Program-made: the position numbers and the translations under genes
The notes under the pieces: generated by a model
Database searches by the model: none
What the model saw: only the letters and a program-made list of their open reading frames with translations
What the model was told of the DNA's origin: nothing
In this document: one piece after another, positions 37,015-46,397 of the stretch
Layout: each line of letters starts with the position of its first letter
Position numbering within the stretch: the first letter of the stretch is position 1
Origin: Ascoidea rubescens DSM 1968
Lineage: Eukaryota > Ascomycota > Saccharomycetes > Ascoideales > Ascoideaceae
Direction of reading: 5' to 3'
NCBI RefSeq assembly: GCF_001661345.1
Contig: NW_017962917.1
Span: 248,001-312,000, forward strand
Length of the DNA: 64,000 nucleotides

Positions 37015-39567
37015 TCAACTATTTTGACCATTGCTATCTTGCTCAATTTTAGCTCTTTTAACTGAGCCATACACACACTCATGATCACCATCAATACATC
37101 GTTCACAACTGGTTTTCCCCTGTTTTTTAAAACAAAAAGCATTTCGTTTTCGACAGTTTATACATCTTGGCTGCTTTTTTGTAATATAAATACATTCCAA
37201 ATTTCTCTCAAAACAGTATCGACAAGTTTGTGTTTTCATCGATGGAACACACTTACCTCTTCTTTTCCGACACACCAAACAATTCACCTTCCCATAAATT
37301 ACTTTGGATTTATCCTCTTTCAAATTTTTAATATTATTGCTAGCACTAGTAATATTGACATGATGAAATTGAATATTATTATGCATTGATCCAGATCCAG
37401 ATCCAGATTGATTCTCAATATGGCTTGAATACACTGATAAATTATCAATTGATTGGTCAGAATTCGATCTGCTAATACCAACATTGATACTAGACAGACT
37501 ACTGCTCATCCCAATTGAATTTGCTTCCAAAGTTTTATTCAAAATTTCATTAGAACCCCCATTAACCCTCAATTGATTTGAAACCAAAGCCTCATTGCAG
37601 TTTACATTGCAGTTAACATTACAAGTCACATTACAATTCTCACCTTCATTAACTTTGCAATTCACATTGCAATTAACATTGCAATTGTAATTAGTACTAT
37701 TTTCTTTATTGCTAATGGAATTCTTATTCTCATTCTCATTCTCATTACCACTACCATTATCACTATCATCTTCATTATCATTACCATTGGAAGAATAAAC
37801 ACACTCACCATCAGTGATTTTGCATCTATCACATACTGTCTCACCTTCTCTTCTATAACAATAGCAACCCATCTTTCGACAATTGAAACATCTGGCTCTC
37901 TTTTGCTCTATAAAAATACATTTAATATTTTTCTTTAAACAACTTTCACATACTTTTCTCTTTCTTGTCTTTTCACATCCACTTTCACATTCATCAACAA
38001 CTTCTATTATATTGCATTTTATTTTCTTGTTTCTGCAATTTAAACAGCTTATTTTCTTATTTTCCTTCTTATTTTTAGCTTTATTTGATGATGTCTCTGG
38101 TATTGATGGATTCTTCAAACAAATACATTGAATATTTTTCTTAATACATCTTTCACATGAACTGCTTCCATTTTCTTTATAACAAAAGGTATTCTTTTCA
38201 CGACAATGTTTACATCTTTGTTGAAATTTTTCTTGAAATATGCAATCGAATCCTTGTTTTAGACAATATTCACATTTTCCCTTTATTTCTGAGCTCACAC
38301 ATTTTTTTTTAAATCTTTTGCAATTCAAACACCGTATTCTTTGACTATAAGAAGATTTATCTTTAGAAATAAAAGTTTTATCAGCATGTTTCATAATGAG
38401 ATTATTATCATTATTATTATCATTGTTGTCATTTATATCATGAGACATAGAAGATTCTCTAAAAAATGAATTATTAAACTGTAGAGTCTCATTGGTCTTT
38501 TGAGAATAATTCTTGAATATATTATTATAAAAATAATATCTAAAACTGGAATACAATTTATCACTAGATACCATTTTACCATCTTCATAACTATATTGAC
38601 TCATGTCATCTTTATCAGTTACAAAAATTGGCCCTTTATTTATTCTATAATAAACAGATAATCTGATATTCTCAATTATTTGATCTCTTTGAATTCTTTT
38701 ATCATTTTCATTACAATTTTCATTACAATTTTCATTACAATTTTCACTGCAGTTTTCATTATGATTATGATTATGATCGTCATTATAGTTATGATTTTCA
38801 TTATGGTTATGGTTATGGTTATGGTTATTATTCTTCTTTTTCTTTTCTATTGGAGTTGGATAGCCAGGACTAGCTTCAATTAAAGCAGAAATTGCATTTT
38901 TTGCTGAATTTTTTGAATTTGTAATTCCAAGTTTATTCAAAATTTGAACTGATCTTCCATCTACACCTAAACTTTGTAATTTGATTCCAATTATTTGTTG
39001 AAAGAAATTCGATGATTTTTGATGTCTATGAAAATTAATTAAACTCAAAATTGCATATTTTCTTTCTATTTGATGAGATTCATTATCATATAAAGTTTTA
39101 TGACTATTAAGTTTCTCCATTTGATTTAAAATTGAAGGTTTATCCTTAGAGGCCAAATCACAATTTAATATATTATTTAAAAATCTCATAAATAATGGAC
39201 TGTCTTTATTCATTGTATTATTAACTTTATCAACATTAATTCTAAAATTATTTGCTATTGCCTTTTGTTGAGAATATTTTCCAAAAAATGGATTGTCATC
39301 AGAATTCTGATTAATTAAAAGATTCTCTAAATCATTTAATAGCAACAAACTTATAATGTCGATCAAGGGTCTGAAATCAATTTTAATTTTATTATCTAGT
39401 AAGAAATAACTTAAACAATCAGGATTTGTAAATATATAGTTGGTGAGTGATTGCTTCTTTGAATATTGATTTTCTTTATCATTATCCACGATCGATTGTA
39501 AATATTGAGGAAGATTTTCAGCAGATAAATTATGATGATATTGAAGAGGAGGAAGTGGTTTTACCAT
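37015..39567 (-). CDS. Protein with six Zn2Cys6-type clusters in three tandem pairs
   Basis: The 850-residue protein carries six copies of C-x2-C-x6-C-x8-C-x2-C-x6-C, the fungal binuclear zinc-cluster pattern. They start near residues 411, 451, 506, 558, 761 and 799. In the third the central spacer is stretched to about 21 residues and holds two extra Cys. They form three two-cluster units: within each unit the linker is short and alike (CIFQEKFQQRC, CIFIEQKRARC, CIYITKKQPRC). Usual members of this class have one cluster. Residues 1-240 are a folded-looking, Leu-rich domain with no other Cys motif. Between lie HN repeats and NCNEN repeats (about 245-290), and NCNVN repeats separate units two and three. 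Likely a DNA-binding regulator; no Gal4-type middle-homology domain is seen. The ATG at 39567 is the first in frame. Confidence 0.85.
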   Translation of the reverse strand: MVKPLPPLQYHHNLSAENLPQYLQSIVDNDKENQYSKKQSLTNYIFTNPDCLSYFLLDNKIKIDFRPLIDIISLLLLNDLENLLINQNSDDNPFFGKYSQQKAIANNFRINVDKVNNTMNKDSPLFMRFLNNILNCDLASKDKPSILNQMEKLNSHKTLYDNESHQIERKYAILSLINFHRHQKSSNFFQQIIGIKLQSLGVDGRSVQILNKLGITNSKNSAKNAISALIEASPGYPTPIEKKKKNNNHNHNHNHNENHNYNDDHNHNHNENCSENCNENCNENCNENDKRIQRDQIIENIRLSVYYRINKGPIFVTDKDDMSQYSYEDGKMVSSDKLYSSFRYYFYNNIFKNYSQKTNETLQFNNSFFRESSMSHDINDNNDNNNDNNLIMKHADKTFISKDKSSYSQRIRCLNCKRFKKKCVSSEIKGKCEYCLKQGFDCIFQEKFQQRCKHCREKNTFCYKENGSSSCERCIKKNIQCICLKNPSIPETSSNKAKNKKENKKISCLNCRNKKIKCNIIEVVDECESGCEKTRKRKVCESCLKKNIKCIFIEQKRARCFNCRKMGCYCYRREGETVCDRCKITDGECVYSSNGNDNEDDSDNGSGNENENENKNSISNKENSTNYNCNVNCNVNCKVNEGENCNVTCNVNCNVNCNEALVSNQLRVNGGSNEILNKTLEANSIGMSSSLSSINVGISRSNSDQSIDNLSVYSSHIENQSGSGSGSMHNNIQFHHVNITSASNNIKNLKEDKSKVIYGKVNCLVCRKRRGKCVPSMKTQTCRYCFERNLECIYITKKQPRCINCRKRNAFCFKKQGKTSCERCIDGDHECVYGSVKRAKIEQDSNGQNS

Positions 39568-39737
39568 TTTTAAATGTTATTATCAAATTTAATACTATTG
39601 AACAAAATTTTAAAATAAAAATAATAACAAATAGTTAAATATCTGTGTGTTTTCCCCAGACTTTCTTATTTATAACCAAAAAGATAACTCTTCTAATAAT
39701 TTTCATTGTAGGGTCGGAAATCAAAACCGTTCCGTCG

Positions 39738-41698
39738 ATGATTAGTAACAATAGTGATGTGGATTGCTCATGCACATCAGTCGCCGCTATGGGATCAATG
39801 CTTTACTGCCTTTATAATCAAGATAATGATATAGACAAACTTGAGAAGTATGTTATCAAAACTTGTGCAGCTCAGAATGTGTCCTATACCAATGAAGAGC
39901 TCCAAGCAGCTTACAGAAATGCCACACATTATTTGGTTGATATGACAGAGGTTGAGAATTATAACGTGTCTGAAGATTACTTCTATTCTCCAATTTATCA
40001 TGATCCCAAATACGTTAAACGAAGTTTTGAGTCGTATAAAGTGCTATATGATAATAATTATTATTCTTGGTTATACGGTATAGGGTCTGTTGCTTATTGG
40101 GCTGGTGTCTTAGCCCTTTGCTCTATATTTCACTGGTCAAAAGTATTGTTTCCAAACTTTGTCGCAAGATGTACTGGTCCAATCAGTCGTGCGTGGAGAG
40201 CTACTGTCGTTATTCCTGCTGCTTTAGACAGGAACCATCTTGGTTCCAAATATCTTTTTGGAAAGTTTGACATAGGTCTCGTACCAACTAGATTTGAGTC
40301 ATTGGTGATTTTGGGCTTTTATGCAATAGAATTGGCTATCAATGTTGCACATATCTATCCCATTTCTGGGGGCAACACAATCCGTACTACCAGAGCATTG
40401 GAGATCTATGACTTGATTGGGATTAGAAGTGGTGTTTTGGCAGTTTGGATTTTTCCTTTGGTGATGTTGTTTGCAGGAAGAAATAACTTTTTGATTTCGA
40501 TAACCGGTATAAACCAAGCTTCATTTAGTGCCTATCATCGATGGATTGCTCGCGCTTTCACAATTTTGGCGTTTATTCACAGTTGGGCATTTATGGGGAT
40601 GGAAATAATTTATCATGATGTGAAGCTAGCAGTGAAAACCCCCATACTTTTATTGGGGAATGGTTTCAACAGCATTTGCAATAGGGCTATGCTTTCATTG
40701 CTCTTGTTCATTTTATCTTTGGTATTTTTTGTCTCACTGGGTTGTGGCTTCATTGCTGGAAACTTCGATCATACCACGAATGGGAATTTTGCGCAGCTGC
40801 GATTTGGTGTTTTGACAGATTTGTTAGAATTGTTCGTTGTTTGGCATTTGGTGTTCCCAAAGGCAATTGCCGAATTATTGGAGAAGATACTATCAAGGTT
40901 ATTTTGCCAAAACCCAAATACTGGAAGGCTTTTCCAGGTGCATTCTGTTATATTTATTTCTTTCGACCAGCAAGATGGTGGGAGTCACATCCATTTACCA
41001 TTGTTGAATCTGACGGTGATGAACAAAACATCATTTTCTATATCAAAGTCAAGGAAGGCATCACTCTATACATCTATAACTATTTGATGAAACAACCAGA
41101 CCATTCGGCTAATATAAGAGTGACAGTGGAAGGCCCATACGGTCGTCAGCAGCCAACCAGGAAGTATTCCAAGGTTCTTTTAATTGCAGGTGGCAATGGT
41201 ATTCCAGGTCCATATACCCACGCTTTAGATCTCGTTTCACACACCCTCAATAAACAAATCAGACTCTACTGGACAATTAGAGAATGGAAGAATCTTGAAT
41301 GGTTTTATGACGAGCTAGCAAAACTAGGTCATTATAAAGACAAATGTGAAGTTTACATATATTGTACCAGAGGTGGAGATATGCCAAACTTTGGCTCCAG
41401 TGGATGTTCTTCAGAAGCTGGGTCAATTTCCAAAACCAGCAAAGAGAAGACCATAATGCCTATGAATACTCAGCAAAAGATATCCAACGTTGAAGCTCTT
41501 TCATACATCCGTTTTGAAAACGGCAGACCAGACTTGAAGCACATACTTGGTGAAGAAATAGAAACAGCTGCGGGATCAATCGCTGTTATGAGTTGTGGGC
41601 ATCCAAAAATGTGTGATGAATTGCGTTCCAACGTTGCCCGAATGACCTTGAAAAGTGATAAAAGAATCGATTACTTTGAGGAGAACCAACTTTGGTAG
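39738..41698 (+). pseudogene. FRE-type ferric reductase, right copy, 5'-truncated and frame-broken
   Basis: Identical to the left FRE from Asp-Val-Asp-Cys-Ser-Cys onward except one Asn to Asp change. The arm boundary removes the first 59 codons, including the whole signal peptide; the only in-frame ATG nearby (39738) would add MISNNS and no signal sequence. The same two frame changes as in the left copy occur at about 40,630-40,640 and 40,680. The C-terminal flavin and NADPH part is intact in its own frame (to 41698). With neither a signal peptide nor one open frame, it is very unlikely to work as a reductase. Confidence 0.85.
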
Positions 41699-41982
41699 GA
41701 AGCGTTTGTTTTCTGATTCGTTTTCAAGCCCCTCTTTCATTTTTGTTTTGTTTGTATTTGTTGCTGGTTTGTATAATTATTATCTATTACCATCCTTTTA
41801 AAACCGCCAGCAATTATTAAAATTAAATGTTAATTTTGTAAAATAAAAAGCTAAAATTAATAATTTGACATTGGAATTGAAAACGAAATAAAAAGTAGAA
41901 TATTTGACAGTTTCCAAAATGAGTAGCAATGTACCATTTATTCTCTACTAGTGGTGGATGTTGGAAAGGGGTCGGAATGCGC

Positions 41983-42267
41983 TGTGAAGCGCCCGGATCT
42001 TAAGATTCGGTTGCCGATACAGCCCTAGAACATGCTGGCGGTCTGTCGCGTGACACTTCACTTAAGGTTCTAGGCAAGGACCTTATGTTGTAGCAAATCC
42101 ACGATTATACATTAAGGTGAATAAGTACAAAAGAAAGAAAGCCAAAGGGGGCTGCAGCCCCCTTTTATAGGGACTGGGTTAAATCCAAAGCGTCACGGGA
42201 GCAGACCGGCAACACATGCCGGGGAACAGACAGAGACCGAAACTAGAAATCCGGCCGCTTTGCAACA
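41983..42267 (-). mobile_element. LTR-like fossil, solo (right copy)
   Basis: Mirror copy of 2770-3054, carried with the arm: TG...CA ends in imperfect inverted form, a TATA box and the perfect 22-bp GC palindrome. No internal region or target duplication is seen. Confidence 0.4.
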
Positions 42268-42532
42268 AATCTATTCTTGTTCAATGATCAGAAATTTGTT
42301 ATCATTTAGCAGGTCAAAGTTTTGGTCAATTCAACTGATTCGAAATGGCGAATATAATGGAACCCAGGATGTTGCCTAGCTCACCAAGTCATTTGTGAGA
42401 CGTGGCCAAAGGAGAACTAGGTGCTCTATCTACACTCATTTATTTCCACAGATACTGATGCTAATCAAAATAACACAACAACCAATTACCAAAAATAGTA
42501 CTATATTTGTTTTACCACTAGTTACAGGAGCA

Positions 42533-43947
42533 TCAGCTCATTACTTTGCCCGAAAAACAATCATTTATTGTCAATTGGCTCCCAGATGTATCTATAATCT
42601 TTCGATGAAGGTAGAAGATAATATGTCTTTGTCTCTCGCGTTGTAGGTGCCTCTTTAAATTTGGAAAAGTCCCATCTAAGTTTAGTTTTGTTTTCAAATG
42701 TGTTTGTAAATCTAACGATATCAAGTTGGCCATTGTTGGAAATCATACAACTGCATTTGAAATTTCCAACTGCAACTTCATTGACTGTAGTATTGGTAAT
42801 CTTTCCAAACACCTTATTGAATCAGCATTTTTGGTGAAAAAATGGAGGATTCGTAACCCTTCAGCCATACCAATATTACTGATATTCTCATTGGCACCTT
42901 TCCCAAAAATCAATTGATTTGATAAAGGAAACTGCTCTAATTTCTCAACATCGGATAGCCCATTATTAGATAAATTGAGTAATGGCTCTAAATTAGGAAT
43001 GTTGTCGAATTGATTGTTTGACAAGTTCAAGTTAAGCAATTTGTACAGCTTAGGACTCTCCTCTAACCTGAATAGTAAATTTTTCGAAAGATCAAGAGAA
43101 TTCAAGTTAATAAGAAGTGGTAGCTGTGTAATTAGTTGTGTGATTGATCCGATATTTAGACCAGACAAACATGGATGTTTCAAGTTCAATAGTATGGACC
43201 TGCCAAATTGTTTAGGGATATTAAAGTGTTGTAAATTGTACGTTGAGGAGGACCATATTGCTTTTGATTTAATTTTATCAAATTTGAAGAGTTTATAGTA
43301 ATTATCTTTATATGGAAATACTTTTTTCATCAATGCAAGAGAAATTTCCCATTTGCTTCCATCAAATGGAAACAGCCAGTTATAATAGTTCATGGTGTCT
43401 GTAATATCAAACTCACCAATAGAGAACTTGTATATCGACTCAGCTATAAAAAGCACCAACACCATCATTTGCTGTAAACATTTAAATATCGTGGAAAGCC
43501 TGAATTTGTTTTCTTTCACTCCATTTGATACGAGAGTGGTATTCACAGTCAAGTGTTTGGTAAACCATCTCAAGTGATTTCTGAACAATAAAGCATCGTT
43601 GAATTGTAAAATCAAATGCATTTTTAACTGTGAGATCTTGGTCTTTCATGATTGACAAGTGCCTTGGTGTTAAACGTTCACCAATGATTTCAACTATCAA
43701 AAACAACAGAATAGGCGCTTGTTGCTAGAACTTGATTATTGGACAATATGAAAAGAAGCACTTTATCAATTGGTAAATCATTGAATATAGGCTGAACAAT
43801 AAAAGTGGGCAAACCATCTAGTATATTGGGAGTCAATTGAATACTTTTGGTCCACAAGTTTGAGAAATGCATTTTCAAGTTTATTATCGAGTTGTTCGTT
43901 GGTATCCAATACCTCAGAGTAAGCCTACTACTTGAGTTTGTCTTCCA
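42533..43947 (-). pseudogene. Decayed F-box / leucine-rich repeat gene (right copy)
   Basis: Mirror copy of 1090-2504 with the same breaks: an F-box-like segment (43690-43878), leucine-rich repeats (42743-43621) and a last LRR fragment (42533-42733). The 292-residue LRR frame is identical in both copies. No start with a long open frame exists. Confidence 0.7.
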
Positions 43948-44220
43948 TTTATATCAACAATAGTGTCAAGTTGATTCTTGCTTTTTATATAAAAAGCAAA
44001 AGCAAAAGCAATTGCTGCAAAGTGCTCTATTGCTGAAGCTGCCCCCAATAAGCATTCATGTAGTAAAAGTTGCTAATTCGAGTAGCAATTAAGGGTCAGT
44101 CTACTCATTATACCTGTTCTCTTGGATATATGAAGCTTTTTATGGGTTTCAAAACCGAAAACCACTGGAAATCAAGTTGCAAGTTAGATGATCAAAAGAC
44201 CTGCAACAGCTTGGACTTAC

Positions 44221-44413
44221 AAAGATAATATTCACCGCTATCTTACTTTTATCTTTATCATCTCTAATAGCACCAGCTGCTGCTGGTTATGGTGAGATAT
44301 ACTCAGACAAGTATTAGTGGTATTCCAGTTGCTATCAATCAATTTCGTCTCAAGTTTTGTATTGTGATGCACAAAAGGAGGGATATGGGTATTACTATGC
44401 TAGTCATAAACAA
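44221..44413 (+). pseudogene. FRE 5' remnant just outside the right arm
   Basis: Translation gives AILLLSLSSLIAPAAAGYGEIYSDKY, one stop, then WYSSCYQSISSQVLYCDAQKEGYGYYYA. This is the signal peptide and start of the outer domain of the FRE at 5458-5283, but with several differences (about 85-90% identity by eye). It is therefore an older, different FRE copy, not part of the recent repeat. Likeness fades after about 44,413. It shows that FRE genes once stood in tandem here. Confidence 0.85.
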
Positions 44414-44623
44414 TTATTTACTGATTATTGTGGTGTTTTTAAGTTGGTACGACAATAATTATCTCAAAAAGGTGTGTCAAAGAAACGTTATGATTGAGCG
44501 ATCTCTAGTGTAGGTCTGGTTTTAAATTAATTGTTCATTGATTAAACTATATAAGAAAAAGTTGTTGAAGAATCAAAAAAGTCCAAATAACAGAAATACA
44601 ATAAGAATCGCTTTAAATTTAGT

Positions 44624-45733
44624 TTAGTTATCTACTTCAACTATAACCTTCCCCTTGGCTTTATTACTTATAAGTCTTTCAAAGGCATCGGGGAATTTCT
44701 TCCAAGCGTAAGTTGAATCAATTGGAAGCAAAAGGGTTTTATCTTCTAGCCATTTTAAACATTTTTCAAATTCTTCATGGCTGACGTCAACGAACAATAG
44801 TCTATAATTATAACCACCATACAATTTTGTTCGACAGAGAGCTTGTCTTAATGAACAAATAATCATAGTTTTAATTAAACCAAAAAAAGCAGCATCTCTA
44901 TAGTTATATTTATTATCACCAACAATTGTTACATAAGTTGCATTGGTTTTCAAAGGATCATTTAGCAAAGTTGGTAAATGCAGTAGCAAATTATTATTCC
45001 CAACACAATCAAAGATTAAATCAAATTTTAAATTTAGATCTAAAATTGGATTTAAAATATCATCAACAGCGGTGTAATCAATTGTTTTCGTTGCACCGAA
45101 ATTATTAACAAGTTCATTTGATTTACTTGAACAAACTGTGACAATATTTTGACAATTTAAAATTTTTTTGCAAATTTGAATTGCTAGCATACCAACGGAT
45201 GTGCCACCACCAATTACTAAGACGTTCGAATTTGAGTCTAATTTCAAATTTTTACACCTAAAAATACCATCATATGCTGTTGTCAAAACAATAGGCCATG
45301 ATGAAGCCTGATCATAAGTCAATTTTTCATGATCGAATTTAAGGAGTACTTTTTTGATTTTATTGTAATCAATGTAAATGTATTTGCTTAAAGAGCCAAT
45401 TGGAGAATACATATCAACTAAAGTTCCACAAACATTGTCGCCATATTGGAAATCTTTGACGTTTTTTCCAGTTTTGACAATTGTTCCAGAGAAATCTCTA
45501 CCGAGCCCCTTATTAGAACAACCAGTTAGCAATTTTGTTGAAACATTGTACATCATAGCATCAATGGGATTCAAACCAACCGAATGAACCTGTATCAATA
45601 AGAAATCATCGTTCTTTAAAGTAGCATCCTCATTGAGGTAGTGAGAGAAGTCCTCGTTGGTGAAATAAGGAAGAATTGAATGGTCCTTAAAAACAATTTT
45701 TTCGTTGTGAGAGGGAAGTTGTATTTCAGACAT
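44624..45733 (-). CDS. YIM1: Zinc-type alcohol dehydrogenase-like (MDR) protein, YIM1 family
   Basis: The 369-residue protein (365 in S. cerevisiae) belongs to the quinone-oxidoreductase branch of the medium-chain dehydrogenases. The N-terminal GroES-like part has HSVGLNPIDAMMYN and GRDFSGTIVKTGKNV; the nucleotide fold has VLVIGGGTSVGMLAIQICK, followed by FDLIFDCVGNNNLL. It ends RLISNKAKGKVIVEV, matching Yim1 closely. No zinc-ligand set is seen, as in the family. Yim1 is found at lipid droplets/mitochondria and has been linked to DNA-damage responses; its substrate is not known. The start is ATG 45733; the frame is open six codons further but lacks an ATG. Confidence 0.88.
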   Translation of the reverse strand: MSEIQLPSHNEKIVFKDHSILPYFTNEDFSHYLNEDATLKNDDFLLIQVHSVGLNPIDAMMYNVSTKLLTGCSNKGLGRDFSGTIVKTGKNVKDFQYGDNVCGTLVDMYSPIGSLSKYIYIDYNKIKKVLLKFDHEKLTYDQASSWPIVLTTAYDGIFRCKNLKLDSNSNVLVIGGGTSVGMLAIQICKKILNCQNIVTVCSSKSNELVNNFGATKTIDYTAVDDILNPILDLNLKFDLIFDCVGNNNLLLHLPTLLNDPLKTNATYVTIVGDNKYNYRDAAFFGLIKTMIICSLRQALCRTKLYGGYNYRLLFVDVSHEEFEKCLKWLEDKTLLLPIDSTYAWKKFPDAFERLISNKAKGKVIVEVDN

Positions 45734-46397
45734 TATTTGGAAAAGTTTCAAGCATCTAGTGGAGAATCACTATCAAAGTTGAAGCGCAGCAGAAAGAGTA
45801 TGGTATTTATTTGATAAGTGATGGGGGTTATGGTGAGATTATTGAGTAAAGAGCGCACCGTGTTTCATCCGTTATTTGTCCGTGTTCCGCTGATGTCTGT
45901 TGGCCGGTTAGTCGGTTATAGCATATTACCGAGATTAATGTTGTCTCTCGGCATAACCGAGTTCCGGGGGCTTCTTACGGGCTAATAAGTCTCCGAGAAT
46001 CCTTTCTAACCGTTCAAATCCGGATGCAATGTTCGACTCAATCAACTCAACTCTTTGATTTAATTCATTAATGTTGGAAGCGTTTGGTGGAGTATCAAGT
46101 TCCTCTTTGTTTTCACTATTAGCGTTCTTGACAAGAATGCTGTCAGGTTGACAGTCGTCGAAGGAAGGATAGAGATTTCTTCTACCATAATGACTTCACA
46201 AACTTCCGAGTTTGGATTGTGTTTTCCGGCCACACCTCGTGCAACAAGTGGTATATAATCCACTTCAATGGTATCTACAGTTATATGCAATATTATCTGT
46301 GCACGTGCGTGAGATAGAGTGTATAAAGAAAGAACAATTGGGATTGATCAGTGTGCATTATGATGTTATATATATACATATTAATATAAATTGTCAA
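45734..46397. other. YIM1 promoter and FTH1 3' region with a possible transposon fossil
   Basis: A 664-bp gap. About 45,885-46,000 holds nested inverted repeats (TCGGTTAT...ATAACCGA enclosing CCGAGA...TCTCGG). On the minus strand, about 45,990-46,290 encodes a short stretch with a heptad-like coiled-coil pattern (LNQRVELIESNIASGFERLE) resembling small Gag-type segments. It is broken. The family is uncertain; it may be a retroelement fossil or a chance frame. A TATA-like ATATATAC run lies at about 46,368. Confidence 0.3.

Larger units (their letters stand above)
39755..44228. repeat. Right arm of the 4,474-bp inverted repeat
   Basis: Exact reverse complement of 809-5282 as far as I compared it, apart from the base at 39834. 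The inner edge (39755) cuts into the FRE coding region, so this copy lacks the FRE start. The outer edge (44228) abuts a remnant of another FRE 5' end, with a few bases of overlap in the word AAAGATAA. The distance between inner edges is 34,472 bp. Confidence 0.95.

Noticed and set aside
809-44228. Mating-type flip-flop locus
   Set aside because: The inverted-repeat layout fits, but no alpha-box, homeodomain or HMG mating-type gene is present at either end or inside.
809-44228. Centromere with inverted-repeat arms
   Set aside because: The interior is 34.5 kb packed with active-looking genes, unlike the short gene-free cores of such centromeres.
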